From Pseudosulfitobacter sp. DSM 107133 (GTDB taxonomy: Bacteria > Pseudomonadota > Alphaproteobacteria > Rhodobacterales > Rhodobacteraceae): a stretch of DNA of 64,000 nucleotides. Positions 43,745-51,621 of the stretch are shown here, one piece after another; the stretch's first letter is position 1; each line of letters starts with the position of its first letter. Both the position numbers and the translations under genes were made by a program. The notes beneath the pieces are model-generated. The model was not told the DNA's origin. It saw nothing but the letters and a program-made list of their open reading frames with translations, and searched no databases. Location of the stretch: contig NZ_CP085154.1 of NCBI RefSeq assembly GCF_022788695.1, positions 1,302,001 to 1,366,000 on the forward strand, in the 5' to 3' direction.

Positions 43745-46182
43745 ATTAGAAATGCTTTAGGGCCAAAAGAAGGCCAGGGTGTCAGGCCGGCTGTGGCCAT
43801 CAGGCGGGCGGCTTCTTCGGCCAGAAGGCGTTCCTCGGCCATGCCTTTGACCGGGACGCGGCCCATTTCCAGCAAGAGGGGCGCGGCGAGAGGGGGGACG
43901 CGGTTGAGGGTGACCAGATCAACACGCGGTCCGATGCGGGCGGCCATGTCTTCGATGCGGCCAAAATCGACGAGGCCGCGCATGGCTTCTTCGCGGGTGA
44001 TGTGCAGCATCAGGTGGCCGGGGTCGTATTTGGCCAGCGTGTCATAGAGAATGTCCGAGGAAAACGTGGCCTGACGGCCCGATTTGCGGGCGGTGGGCGT
44101 GTTGCGGTCGATCAATCCGGCGATGGTGGCCGAGGCGCGAAAGGTGCGTTTCATCACGGCATTGCCAGCCAGCCAGCGGTCAAGACCGTCGCGCAGGGCG
44201 GCGATGTCGAACAGGGGCGCGGGGTCGGTGATGGGTTCCAGCCCCCAGATCAGTGTCGCATAGTCGGTGGCAAGGAAGCCCAGAGGATCAAGGCCCAACT
44301 CCTCCATGCGTTTGGTCAGCAAGAGGCCCAGCGTCTGCATCGCGTTGCGCCCGGCAAAGCCGTAGACGGCGTGGTGGGTGCGCCCGTCGTGGGGAAAGCA
44401 TTCGATCAGCAGGCGGCCCGGTTCCGGCAAGCGACTGACACGGCGTTGAAGGGCCAGCCAGTCGGCGGTGTGGCGGGGCAGGTCAGGCCAGGTCTCTTGC
44501 TGGAACAGGTGCAGGATGCGCTGGCTGAGCTGGGTGGAGGTGGCGAATTTGGTGCCCATGAAGGTGGCGATTTTCGGCTTTTTGGCGGCGTCGCGCGTGA
44601 CTTGGACGGTCATTTCACGCAAGGAGTCATAGCGTACGATCTGCCCGCCGATCAGGAAGGTATCGCCGGGGGTCAGGCTGGCGGCAAAGCCTTCTTCGAT
44701 CTCGCCCAGGGGCTTGCCGCCACGGGCGTTTTTCATGCGGACCTTGAGCGTGTCGGTGTCCTGAATGGTGCCGATGTTCATGCGGATGCGCCTGTCGCCG
44801 CGCGGATCGCGCAAGGCCCATGTGCCGTCGGGGGCCTGTTTCAGCCGCTGCCATTGATCATAGCGGCGCAAGGCATAACCGCCGGTGGCGATGAAATCGA
44901 GGCAGGCGTCGAAATCGGCGCGGGTGAGGCTGCTGTAAGCGCCGACGGAGGTGACTTCGCTGTACAGTGCGTCGGCGTCGAAGGGGCCTGCGGCAGCTGT
45001 GATCAGGATATGTTGGCACAGCACGTCGCGCGGGCCGGGGCCACGCGGGTCGCCGTCCAGTTCGCCCGCGAGGGCCGCGTCGATGGCGGCCACACATTCG
45101 ACCACTTCAAAGCGGTTGGCGGGGACAAGCCGCGCCTTGGACGGCGCATTGTAGCGGTGGTTGGCGCGCCCGATCCGCTGGACCAGACGTTTGACGTTCT
45201 TGGGCGCGCCGATCTGGATAATCAGGTCCACGTCGCCCCAGTCGATCCCCAGATCCAGCGTGCCGGTGCAGACGATGGCACGCAATTGGCCCGTGACCAT
45301 GGCCGCCTCGACCTTTTGCCGCTGGGCGCGGTCGAGCGAACCGTGGTGGATGGCGATGGGCAGGGCGTCGTCATTGGCCAGCCAGAGGTTGTGAAAGAAA
45401 ATCTCGGCCTGCGCGCGGGTGTTGTGAAAGATCAGCGTCGTCTTGTGCTGCCGGACCTGCTCGAGTACCGCCGGTATTGCGTATCTGGCGCCGCCACCGG
45501 ACCAAGGGGGGGCGGCGTCGGTGGTCAGCATGGCGATGTCGGGGGCAGGGCCGGGGTCGGCCATCAGGATCTCGCAGGGGTCGGGGTGGCAGGCCAGCCC
45601 GTGGGCGATGGCGGCGGGGTTTTCGACGGTGGCGGACAGGCCCACGCGACGCAGTTCGGGGCAAAGCGTTTGCAAACGCCCCAGCGCCAGCATCAGCTGG
45701 TCGCCACGCTTGCTTTCGGCGAGTGCGTGGATTTCGTCAACGATCACCCGCTTGAGTCCTTTGAAGATGTGCGGCGCGTCGGGGTAGCTGGTGAGCAGGG
45801 CCAGCGATTCAGGCGTGGTCAGCAGGATATGCGGCGGGTCGGCGCGCTGGCGGCGTTTGCGGCTGGCAGGGGTGTCGCCGGTGCGATCCTCGATGCGGAC
45901 GGACAGGGACATTTCGGTGACGGGCGTGGTCAGGTTGCGCTTGATGTCTGCGGCCAGCGCCTTGAGCGGCGAGACGTAGAGCGTGTGCAGGCCGTCATGC
46001 GGCTGGCGGGCCAGATCAACCAATGTGGGCAGGAAACCCGCCAGCGTCTTGCCGCCGCCCGTGGGTGCGATCAGCAACAGCGCAGGCGCATCGGCGCGCT
46101 CCAGCATCTCTTGTTGGTGCGGGTGGATGTGCCAGCCCTTGGCGGCGAACCAGTCAGCGAAGAGGGGGGGCAGTGTGGTCAT
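43741..46182 (-). CDS. Ligase-associated DNA damage response DEXH helicase (Lhr-type)
   Basis: An 813-residue superfamily 2 helicase. Walker A APTGGGKT is at residues 39-46, VDEIHALAESKRG is the DEIH box, SATVEN is motif III, and RIGRANHRYN is motif VI; the winged-helix Lhr core and C-terminal domain follow. The start at 46182 is chosen; the frame upstream to 46278 is translated intergenic repeat. The last four codons (AFLI) and the stop lie in the right end of the IS element. Removal of the IS would let the frame run on about 20 codons to a TAG at about 42640, ahead of pdeM. Only low-conservation tail residues seem affected. Confidence 0.88.
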   Translation of the reverse strand: MTTLPPLFADWFAAKGWHIHPHQQEMLERADAPALLLIAPTGGGKTLAGFLPTLVDLARQPHDGLHTLYVSPLKALAADIKRNLTTPVTEMSLSVRIEDRTGDTPASRKRRQRADPPHILLTTPESLALLTSYPDAPHIFKGLKRVIVDEIHALAESKRGDQLMLALGRLQTLCPELRRVGLSATVENPAAIAHGLACHPDPCEILMADPGPAPDIAMLTTDAAPPWSGGGARYAIPAVLEQVRQHKTTLIFHNTRAQAEIFFHNLWLANDDALPIAIHHGSLDRAQRQKVEAAMVTGQLRAIVCTGTLDLGIDWGDVDLIIQIGAPKNVKRLVQRIGRANHRYNAPSKARLVPANRFEVVECVAAIDAALAGELDGDPRGPGPRDVLCQHILITAAAGPFDADALYSEVTSVGAYSSLTRADFDACLDFIATGGYALRRYDQWQRLKQAPDGTWALRDPRGDRRIRMNIGTIQDTDTLKVRMKNARGGKPLGEIEEGFAASLTPGDTFLIGGQIVRYDSLREMTVQVTRDAAKKPKIATFMGTKFATSTQLSQRILHLFQQETWPDLPRHTADWLALQRRVSRLPEPGRLLIECFPHDGRTHHAVYGFAGRNAMQTLGLLLTKRMEELGLDPLGFLATDYATLIWGLEPITDPAPLFDIAALRDGLDRWLAGNAVMKRTFRASATIAGLIDRNTPTARKSGRQATFSSDILYDTLAKYDPGHLMLHITREEAMRGLVDFGRIEDMAARIGPRVDLVTLNRVPPLAAPLLLEMGRVPVKGMAEERLLAEEAARLMATAGLTPWPSFGPKAFLI
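43758..43773 (+). repeat. GC-rich intergenic repeat, copy 4, right part
   Basis: TAGGGCCAAAAGAAGG, the tail of the repeat whose head is at 42660-42704. It also encodes the FGPK residues near the end of the helicase. Confidence 0.8.
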
Positions 46183-46227
46183 GGTGGACACTTTAGCGCG
46201 CGCTGGCGCAGGGGCCAGCGAGGAGTT

Positions 46228-46286
46228 GGGGGCGCTGCCCCCGCGCCTTGCGGCGCTCCCCCGGAGTTTGTCCGGCAAGATGAAGG
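46228..46286 (+). repeat. GC-rich intergenic repeat, copy 5 (AAGATGAAG subtype)
   Basis: GGGGGCGCTGCCCCC, GCGCCTTGCGGCGC, CCCCCGGAGTTT and GGCAAGATGAAGG, matching copy 1 on the opposite strand. It fills the space between the helicase start and the stop of the AAA ATPase gene, ending one base before that stop. Confidence 0.8.
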
Positions 46287-46287
46287 A

Positions 46288-47595
46288 TTATTTTACGATG
46301 ACTTCGTCTTTGACGAACATGTTGGCCCATGCGCGGTCGATCAGTTCGGGGGACATCTTGTAGGGGATGCCCTCGAAGTTGCAGATGGCAATCATCTGGT
46401 CGATCAGGAACACCGGTTGATAGTTGGCATAGATGTTGTCGATGGTGGGGTATTTCACCTTGAGCAGGTGGACGAGCGAGGGTTCGTCGAGGGCCATCTT
46501 TTTCTTGCGGGCCACCATGGCAAAGATTTTCAGGAAATTGGCCTGATTGGGACCGTCGATCTTGATCTTGAAGAAAATGCGGCGCAGGGCGGCCTGGTCG
46601 AAGATTTCGTTCGGGTGGAAGTTGGTCGAGAAGATCACCAGCGTGTCGAAGGGAACCTCGAATTTTTCGCCCGATTGCAGCGCCAGGATATCCTTGCTTT
46701 CTTCCAGCGGGACGATCCAGCGGTTTACAAGGTTTTGCGGTGGTTCTGCCTGGCGGCCAAGGTCGTCGACGATGAAAATGCCACCGGTGGATTTCAGTTG
46801 CAGCGGGGCCTGGTAGGTGCGTGCCACCGGGTTGTAAACCAGATCAAGCATATCGAGGGACAATTCGCCGCCGGTGATGACCGTCGGGCGTTCGCAGCAG
46901 ACATAGCGCCGGTCATAGCGGGTGACACGGCGCAGTGAATTCGGATCGTCCGCCTGCTCTTCGGCGATGACATGTACGATGGGGTCGTAAACGGTGATGA
47001 CCTGCCCGGCATATTCAATGGCGCGCGGCACATAGACACGGTCGCCCAAAGCATCGCGGATGCCATTCGAAATCGACGATTTGCCGTTGCCGGGGGGGCC
47101 GTACATCAGGATCGAGCGGCCCGCGCTGACGGCGGGGCCGAGGTGGTCAAGCAGGCTGTCGGGCAGCACCAGATGGCCCATCGCATTGGTCAGCTGTTCG
47201 CGGCTGATCATGATGTTGCGGATTGACTGGCGTGCGACCTGTTCGCGGTAGACATCCAGAGGCACCGGCATGGCGCCGAAATATTCCGATTGCTGCAAGG
47301 CATCCAGCGCGCGCGCCTTGCCGTTGTCGGTCAGCTGATAGCCCATTTCGCTGCCGTTGTTGGCGTTCAGCGTGCCGGTGGCCTCGATCAGGCGCTGGTC
47401 GCGGCCCATGTCGATCAGTTCCTGGGTGACCGGCACCGGCAGGCACAGTGCGGGGGCCAGATCGGTGACCATATCCAGATTCTTGCGGAACATGGTTTTC
47501 AAAAGAATGTCGCGCATCATGACGATGGGCAATTTCATCTCTTCCAGCCGCTTGGGCGCGGGCGGGGCCATCACGGATGTCTGCTGCATGGTCAT
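46288..47595 (-). CDS. AAA ATPase near the tad locus
   Basis: A product of about 435 residues with one AAA domain. Walker A ILMYGPPGNGKSSIS is near residue 165, Walker B GGIFIVDDLGR, and a sensor-1-like segment FDTLVIFSTNFHPNEI. The N-terminal third (MKLPIVMMRDILLKTMFRKNLDMVTDLAPALCLPV…) is a separate helical domain. I recognise it as a widespread alphaproteobacterial ATPase often found next to tad genes, without a set function. The start could be 47595 or 47616; the ribosome site is weak at both. It lies about 100 bases after cpaA, in the same direction. Confidence 0.78.
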   Translation of the reverse strand: MTMQQTSVMAPPAPKRLEEMKLPIVMMRDILLKTMFRKNLDMVTDLAPALCLPVPVTQELIDMGRDQRLIEATGTLNANNGSEMGYQLTDNGKARALDALQQSEYFGAMPVPLDVYREQVARQSIRNIMISREQLTNAMGHLVLPDSLLDHLGPAVSAGRSILMYGPPGNGKSSISNGIRDALGDRVYVPRAIEYAGQVITVYDPIVHVIAEEQADDPNSLRRVTRYDRRYVCCERPTVITGGELSLDMLDLVYNPVARTYQAPLQLKSTGGIFIVDDLGRQAEPPQNLVNRWIVPLEESKDILALQSGEKFEVPFDTLVIFSTNFHPNEIFDQAALRRIFFKIKIDGPNQANFLKIFAMVARKKKMALDEPSLVHLLKVKYPTIDNIYANYQPVFLIDQMIAICNFEGIPYKMSPELIDRAWANMFVKDEVIVK

Positions 47596-47692
47596 GGGTT
47601 CTTGCCTGTGTGTCATATGCTGGGATCTGCAATAAAGTGTCTTTGGGCCAATAATATGGCGATAGAATTAAAGTCGTGGACAGTCTGCGACA

Positions 47693-48187
47693 CTAGCTGC
47701 CAAGAACCGCGCCAAAGCCCAGATAAGCGGCCAGGGTGAAGCCAAGCGGGAAGCCCATCGGGAATTTCTTGCCCTGGCTCCAGCTGATCCAATGGGGGGC
47801 GACGCGGTGCAGGGGGCTGTGTTTTGCCAGCCTGTGTGTGGCGAATGCGGCCAGCAGTGTCGCTGTGTACAGCAGGATCAGCATCTGTGCATCGCCAGCG
47901 GCGACAAAGGGTGCCGCGGCAGCGATGAACTTTGAATCTCCGGCCCCCATCACACCGGCTGCATTCAGCACCATCGTGACCAGCAGGACGATGCCCAGCT
48001 GTGCCAGGCGCCACAGGTATTGATCGAAGGGCAGGGCAACCAGCCCGACCAGCAGGAACACAACAACCAGTGCGACCACGGCCTGATTGGTAATGCGCAT
48101 TTCGCGCAGGTCGGTAAAGGCCACATAGAGGCACAGGGGCAGGACAAAGGGCAGAAACCACCACGCGGACCAGGCCGAGATTGCCAT
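47693..48187 (-). CDS. cpaA: Flp prepilin peptidase CpaA/TadV
   Basis: The 164-residue inner-membrane aspartic protease that cleaves the leader of Flp pilins. The two catalytic aspartates are in VAFTDLREMRI and MGAGDSKFIAA, and about five helices are present. Like other TadV proteins it lacks the methylase domain of PilD. Last pilus gene of the tad row, five bases after the TPR gene. Confidence 0.9.
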   Translation of the reverse strand: MAISAWSAWWFLPFVLPLCLYVAFTDLREMRITNQAVVALVVVFLLVGLVALPFDQYLWRLAQLGIVLLVTMVLNAAGVMGAGDSKFIAAAAPFVAAGDAQMLILLYTATLLAAFATHRLAKHSPLHRVAPHWISWSQGKKFPMGFPLGFTLAAYLGFGAVLGS

Positions 48188-48192
48188 GTGGG

Positions 48193-49056
48193 TTACCCGC
48201 TGGTGGCGTTGTTTTCCAACGCCTGCAACGAGCGCACTGCTGCTTCGAAATGCTGGGGGTGGGTTTCGATGGCGTCGCGCAACAGGCTTTTGCCGGTTTC
48301 GATGTCACCTTGTTTGATCGCGGAGAGGGCCAGCGTGTGCAGCAACTGCGCACGCTCGGTCTGATCCATGGGAATGACGGGCAGGGTGTAATCGCGTTGC
48401 GCGCCGCGCGCCAGGATCATGTTGTTCTTGGCGGTGAACAGCGCAGGGTCCTGGCGGATGGCATCACCGAACAGACGTTCGGCTTCGGAATAATCGCCGC
48501 GCGTCAGCTTGGAATAGCCCCAGTTGTTCATCACACCGGCTGGCTGTGTGGTCAGGCCCACCGCAATTTCATAGAAACTGTCGGCCTTTTTCCATTCCTG
48601 ATTGCTGTCGGCCACCATTGCCTCGAGCCGGTAGCGTTTGAAGGTCTCGTGGGTGGGGGGCACCGCGTCCAGCACCTTTTCCGCCTTGGCCCAGTCGCCC
48701 GAACGGATCAGCGCATCGGCGTATGCAACCTGATCCTCCGCGGTTGCGCCCTCCATCTTGACCACTTTGGCGTAGACCACGGCGGCTTCGGTTGTGCGTT
48801 TGGCGCGCACCAGCGAACTGGCCAGCCCGCGTTGCAGGTCGATGCGGGTGGGGTCGGTAGCGGCGGTGCGCTGGAAATAGCTGACCGCTTCGTTCGGGTC
48901 AGCCACCGTCATCATCACGTCGTTCAGGTTGCTTTCGTCAACGACGTTGACGTCCTGAAATGCCCGTTGCACAGCGGCATCGCCGCTTTTCTTTTCACAA
49001 GCGGACAGAACCATCGCGCCTGCAATACAGGCGGAAAAAAGGATAGGGTGGCGCAT
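48193..49056 (-). CDS. tadD: TPR lipoprotein of the tad locus (TadD-like)
   Basis: A 287-residue protein with a lipoprotein signal (MRHPILFSACIAGAMVLSACEKK). Tetratricopeptide units cover the rest, such as IDLQRGLASSLVRAKRTTEAAVVYAKVVKM and GVMNNWGYSKLTRGDYSEAERLFGDAIRQ. TadD-type lipoproteins help the Tad secretin or pilus assembly at the outer membrane. It is the second of two adjacent TPR lipoproteins; which one is the strict TadD orthologue is unclear. Confidence 0.78.
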   Translation of the reverse strand: MRHPILFSACIAGAMVLSACEKKSGDAAVQRAFQDVNVVDESNLNDVMMTVADPNEAVSYFQRTAATDPTRIDLQRGLASSLVRAKRTTEAAVVYAKVVKMEGATAEDQVAYADALIRSGDWAKAEKVLDAVPPTHETFKRYRLEAMVADSNQEWKKADSFYEIAVGLTTQPAGVMNNWGYSKLTRGDYSEAERLFGDAIRQDPALFTAKNNMILARGAQRDYTLPVIPMDQTERAQLLHTLALSAIKQGDIETGKSLLRDAIETHPQHFEAAVRSLQALENNATSG

Positions 49057-49083
49057 TTATTGCGTCCTTTACTGCTGCCTCGA

Positions 49084-49653
49084 TTATGATGCTGGCCGGA
49101 TCAGGTAATCACTGCTGCCGCGCCGCACCAATTTATAATTGTTATTTTCTGGCTCTACCGTAACAGAATTTTCCGATTTTGCGAGTGCTAAGCGCAGATT
49201 GTCCCGGATGAGTGTGCTTTCTCCGTCATCCAGCGCGTAGGCCTTGCGAAATATCTGCTCCGCTTCGGCGGTTTTGCCGCGCTCCATCAGCACAACACCA
49301 AGGTTGTTGTAGATTTCTGGCCATGCATCAGGTTCGGCCACAGCGCGGCGCAACAGGTTTTCCGCCTGTCCCAAACGGCCCAGTCCCAGGTTGGCGGTGC
49401 CCAGTCCCGAAAGAACCTCTGCATCCATACCGTTTTCGAGCGCGGCGCGGGTAAATGCCTTGATTGCCAGTTCGAATTCGCCCGCCGCGATCAGTCGGTG
49501 GCCCACCTCGACGCCGTCGACCGCCTGTTTGCGGGTGTCGACACCGGGGGCATAGACACCGTCCGAAGATGCCGAAAGGCCGCCTGATGAACAGGCGGCC
49601 AATCCAGAAGCCAGAACCGCAGCAACAAGGGCCGCTTTGGTGGCTGAATTCAT
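49084..49653 (-). CDS. TPR lipoprotein of the tad locus
   Basis: A 189-residue lipoprotein (signal ends LAACSSGG) with about three TPR units (AAGEFELAIKAFTRAALENG, VLSGLGTANLGLGRLGQAENLLRRAV, YNNLGVVLMERGKTAEAEQIFRKAYAL). It sits between tadC and the next TPR gene, with four bases after tadC. It probably acts with its neighbour in pilus assembly. Confidence 0.78.
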   Translation of the reverse strand: MNSATKAALVAAVLASGLAACSSGGLSASSDGVYAPGVDTRKQAVDGVEVGHRLIAAGEFELAIKAFTRAALENGMDAEVLSGLGTANLGLGRLGQAENLLRRAVAEPDAWPEIYNNLGVVLMERGKTAEAEQIFRKAYALDDGESTLIRDNLRLALAKSENSVTVEPENNNYKLVRRGSSDYLIRPAS

Positions 49654-49657
49654 AGGT

Positions 49658-50635
49658 TCAATTGCTCATTTTACCCAATTGGGTGATGCCATGCACCGAA
49701 GGTCCGACCAGAATGATCAGCAGCGGCGGCACCGTCAGCATCATTGTGGCAAGGGTCATCTTGGTTGGCAACTTGTTTGCGGCCTCTTCTGCGCGCATAA
49801 CGCGCTTGTCCCGCATTTCCGAAGCATAGACCCGCAACGCTTCGGCAATCGAGGTGCCGAAGCTGGCAGATTGCACCAGAACGGTGGTGAAGCTGGACAC
49901 ATCCTGTACGCCGCAGCGTTCGCCCATGTCGTTCAGAACGGTTTCCTTGTCCTTGCCCGCTTTCATTTCATAGGCGACGATGTCGAATTCGTCGGCCAGA
50001 TCGGGATAAGAGGCACGCAATTCGCGGGCCACGCGGACAATGGATTGGTCCAGCGACTGACCGGCTTCGACGCAGACCAGCATCATGTCCAACGCATCGG
50101 GAAAACCGCGGGTGATCTGCTCTTTGCGGGTTTCGACGCGGCGGGTGACCCAATATTGCGGCAGGTAATAACCCACGCCGCCTGGCCCCAGTGTCCACAT
50201 TGCCATTTTGTTGGTGGTCATTTCGACATCGGCGTTCAGCACGGTGACATAGATCACCCCAAGGATCAGCCCGATGATCCCCAGTACGAATTGCGCAACG
50301 TGGAAAATACGCACTGCATCGCGTGACTGATAGCCCGCCTGCGTCAGCATCAGCTGGCGTTTGCTAAGCTCGGCAACATCCTTGGGTTCCAGAAAATTGG
50401 CAAAACGGTCAAGCTGTTCGTTGTGCCCGCCCTGACGCAGCTTTTCACGCGGGGCATCGCCGCCGGGCGCTTTGATCTGCCGCTTGAGCTTTGACATCGG
50501 GTCTTCGGGTTGGCGCAGCATCAGCACCACGGTGATGGTGACCAGCATCAGGCCCAGAACGCCGGCAATGATGATCGGTCCCAGCGGCCCCAGTACGTCG
50601 GTAATGACAGTTTGAATTTGTGTGAACGTGTCCAA
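49658..50635 (-). CDS. tadC: Tad pilus inner-membrane platform protein TadC
   Basis: A 325-residue member of the type II secretion F family. N-terminal helix LGPIIIAGVLGLMLVTITVVLML, then a middle pair, and C-terminal helices. The F domain reads GFPDALDMMLVCVEAGQSLDQSIVRVARELRASYPDLADEF and ETVLNDMGERCGVQDVSSFTTVLVQSASFGTSIAEALRV. With TadB it forms the platform for pilus extension by CpaF. Confidence 0.92.
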   Translation of the reverse strand: MDTFTQIQTVITDVLGPLGPIIIAGVLGLMLVTITVVLMLRQPEDPMSKLKRQIKAPGGDAPREKLRQGGHNEQLDRFANFLEPKDVAELSKRQLMLTQAGYQSRDAVRIFHVAQFVLGIIGLILGVIYVTVLNADVEMTTNKMAMWTLGPGGVGYYLPQYWVTRRVETRKEQITRGFPDALDMMLVCVEAGQSLDQSIVRVARELRASYPDLADEFDIVAYEMKAGKDKETVLNDMGERCGVQDVSSFTTVLVQSASFGTSIAEALRVYASEMRDKRVMRAEEAANKLPTKMTLATMMLTVPPLLIILVGPSVHGITQLGKMSN

Positions 50636-50647
50636 AACGGGGCTTCC

Positions 50648-51610
50648 TTATACTTTGATGTCGGTCAGGGCGCGCATGACAAAGAGGTTCACAACCAGAA
50701 GAATCCCCACGACAAAACAGGCCGGAATGAAATAGGGGTGATCGTAGACTTCGTCATAGTAATGCGGATCGCTGACGTTGATCGCCACCAATGAAAGCAG
50801 CGGGAAGGCGGACAGGAACTTGCCCGACCATTTTGCCTCGGCGGTGATCGCCTTGACACGGCGGAACAGGCGGAAGCGGGCGCGGATCACCTTGGCCAGA
50901 CCGGCGAGGATCTCGGCAAGGTTACCACCCGATTGCTGTTGAATGGTCACTGCCACAGCCAGAAAGCGCAAATCCTGCATGTCCAGACGTTCGGCCATGT
51001 CCTTGAGCGCCTCGCCCACATCGCGGCCATAGGCGCTTTCGTCGGCAATGACGCCGAATTCCGATGCCAGCGGGTCCTTGACCTCTTTTGACACGATCTG
51101 GATGGCCGAGGTGAACGGGTGACCCACGCGCAGCGACCGAACCATCAGTTCAACCGCATCCGGCAATTGCTCTTCGATCATCGACAGCCGTTTGTTTGCC
51201 TTTGTCGAAACCCAGAAGTACACGGCGCCAACGCCGATGACGATCGACAGCAGGATACGCACGGGCGGTTCGGTTTCCGTGCCGATGGTCAGACCGAAAA
51301 AGGCCACAACAGCCAGACCTGCCATCACCCCGATCAACTGCTTGGGGGTAAAGGCAATCGCCGCCTTTTGCGCCTTTTCCGCCAGAAGCGAATACAGCGG
51401 GATGGTCTTGGCGTTCATGTGCTGCTGCATTTCCTTGCGCAGCTGGTCCAGCACCTCTTCGCGACGCCCGCCCTTGTTCAGCATGTCCAGACGGCGGTTG
51501 ACGCGCGAGTTCAGCGAAATCGACTTGCCGAAGGCGACAAGGTAAAGCCCCTCGACCAGCACAAGGACGCCGACAAAGATCAGGCCGTAGATAATGGGTT
51601 CTGCGCTCAT
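50648..51610 (-). CDS. tadB: Tad pilus inner-membrane platform protein TadB
   Basis: A 320-residue type II secretion F-family protein, paralogous to TadC. The F domain is EEQLPDAVELMVRSLRVGHPFTSAIQIVSKEVKDPLASEF … DVGEALKDMAERLDMQDLRFLAVAVTIQQQSGGNLAEIL. About four transmembrane helices. Twelve bases separate it from cpaF and about the same from tadC. Confidence 0.92.
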   Translation of the reverse strand: MSAEPIIYGLIFVGVLVLVEGLYLVAFGKSISLNSRVNRRLDMLNKGGRREEVLDQLRKEMQQHMNAKTIPLYSLLAEKAQKAAIAFTPKQLIGVMAGLAVVAFFGLTIGTETEPPVRILLSIVIGVGAVYFWVSTKANKRLSMIEEQLPDAVELMVRSLRVGHPFTSAIQIVSKEVKDPLASEFGVIADESAYGRDVGEALKDMAERLDMQDLRFLAVAVTIQQQSGGNLAEILAGLAKVIRARFRLFRRVKAITAEAKWSGKFLSAFPLLSLVAINVSDPHYYDEVYDHPYFIPACFVVGILLVVNLFVMRALTDIKV

Positions 51611-51621
51611 GTCGTCGTTCC

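Larger units (their letters stand above)
42705..43757 (+). mobile_element. IS630-family insertion sequence, 1053 bp
   Basis: Terminal inverted repeats are AAGCGTTTCTAACAAAACCTGA (42705-42726) and, on the other strand, AAGCATTTCTAATTTAACCTGA (from 43757); 18 of the first 22 bases agree. The element is flanked by TA on both sides (42703-42704 and 43758-43759), the expected duplicated target of IS630. It carries two overlapping transposase frames. The flanking sequences rejoin into one intergenic repeat, so the insertion is recent enough for both halves to be clear. Confidence 0.92.

Noticed and set aside
44002..46938. A 978-codon open frame on the plus strand opposite the Lhr-type helicase
   Set aside because: It is antisense to two well-supported genes, rich in glycine, alanine and arginine, and has no domain. 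Long antisense frames are expected at this GC content.
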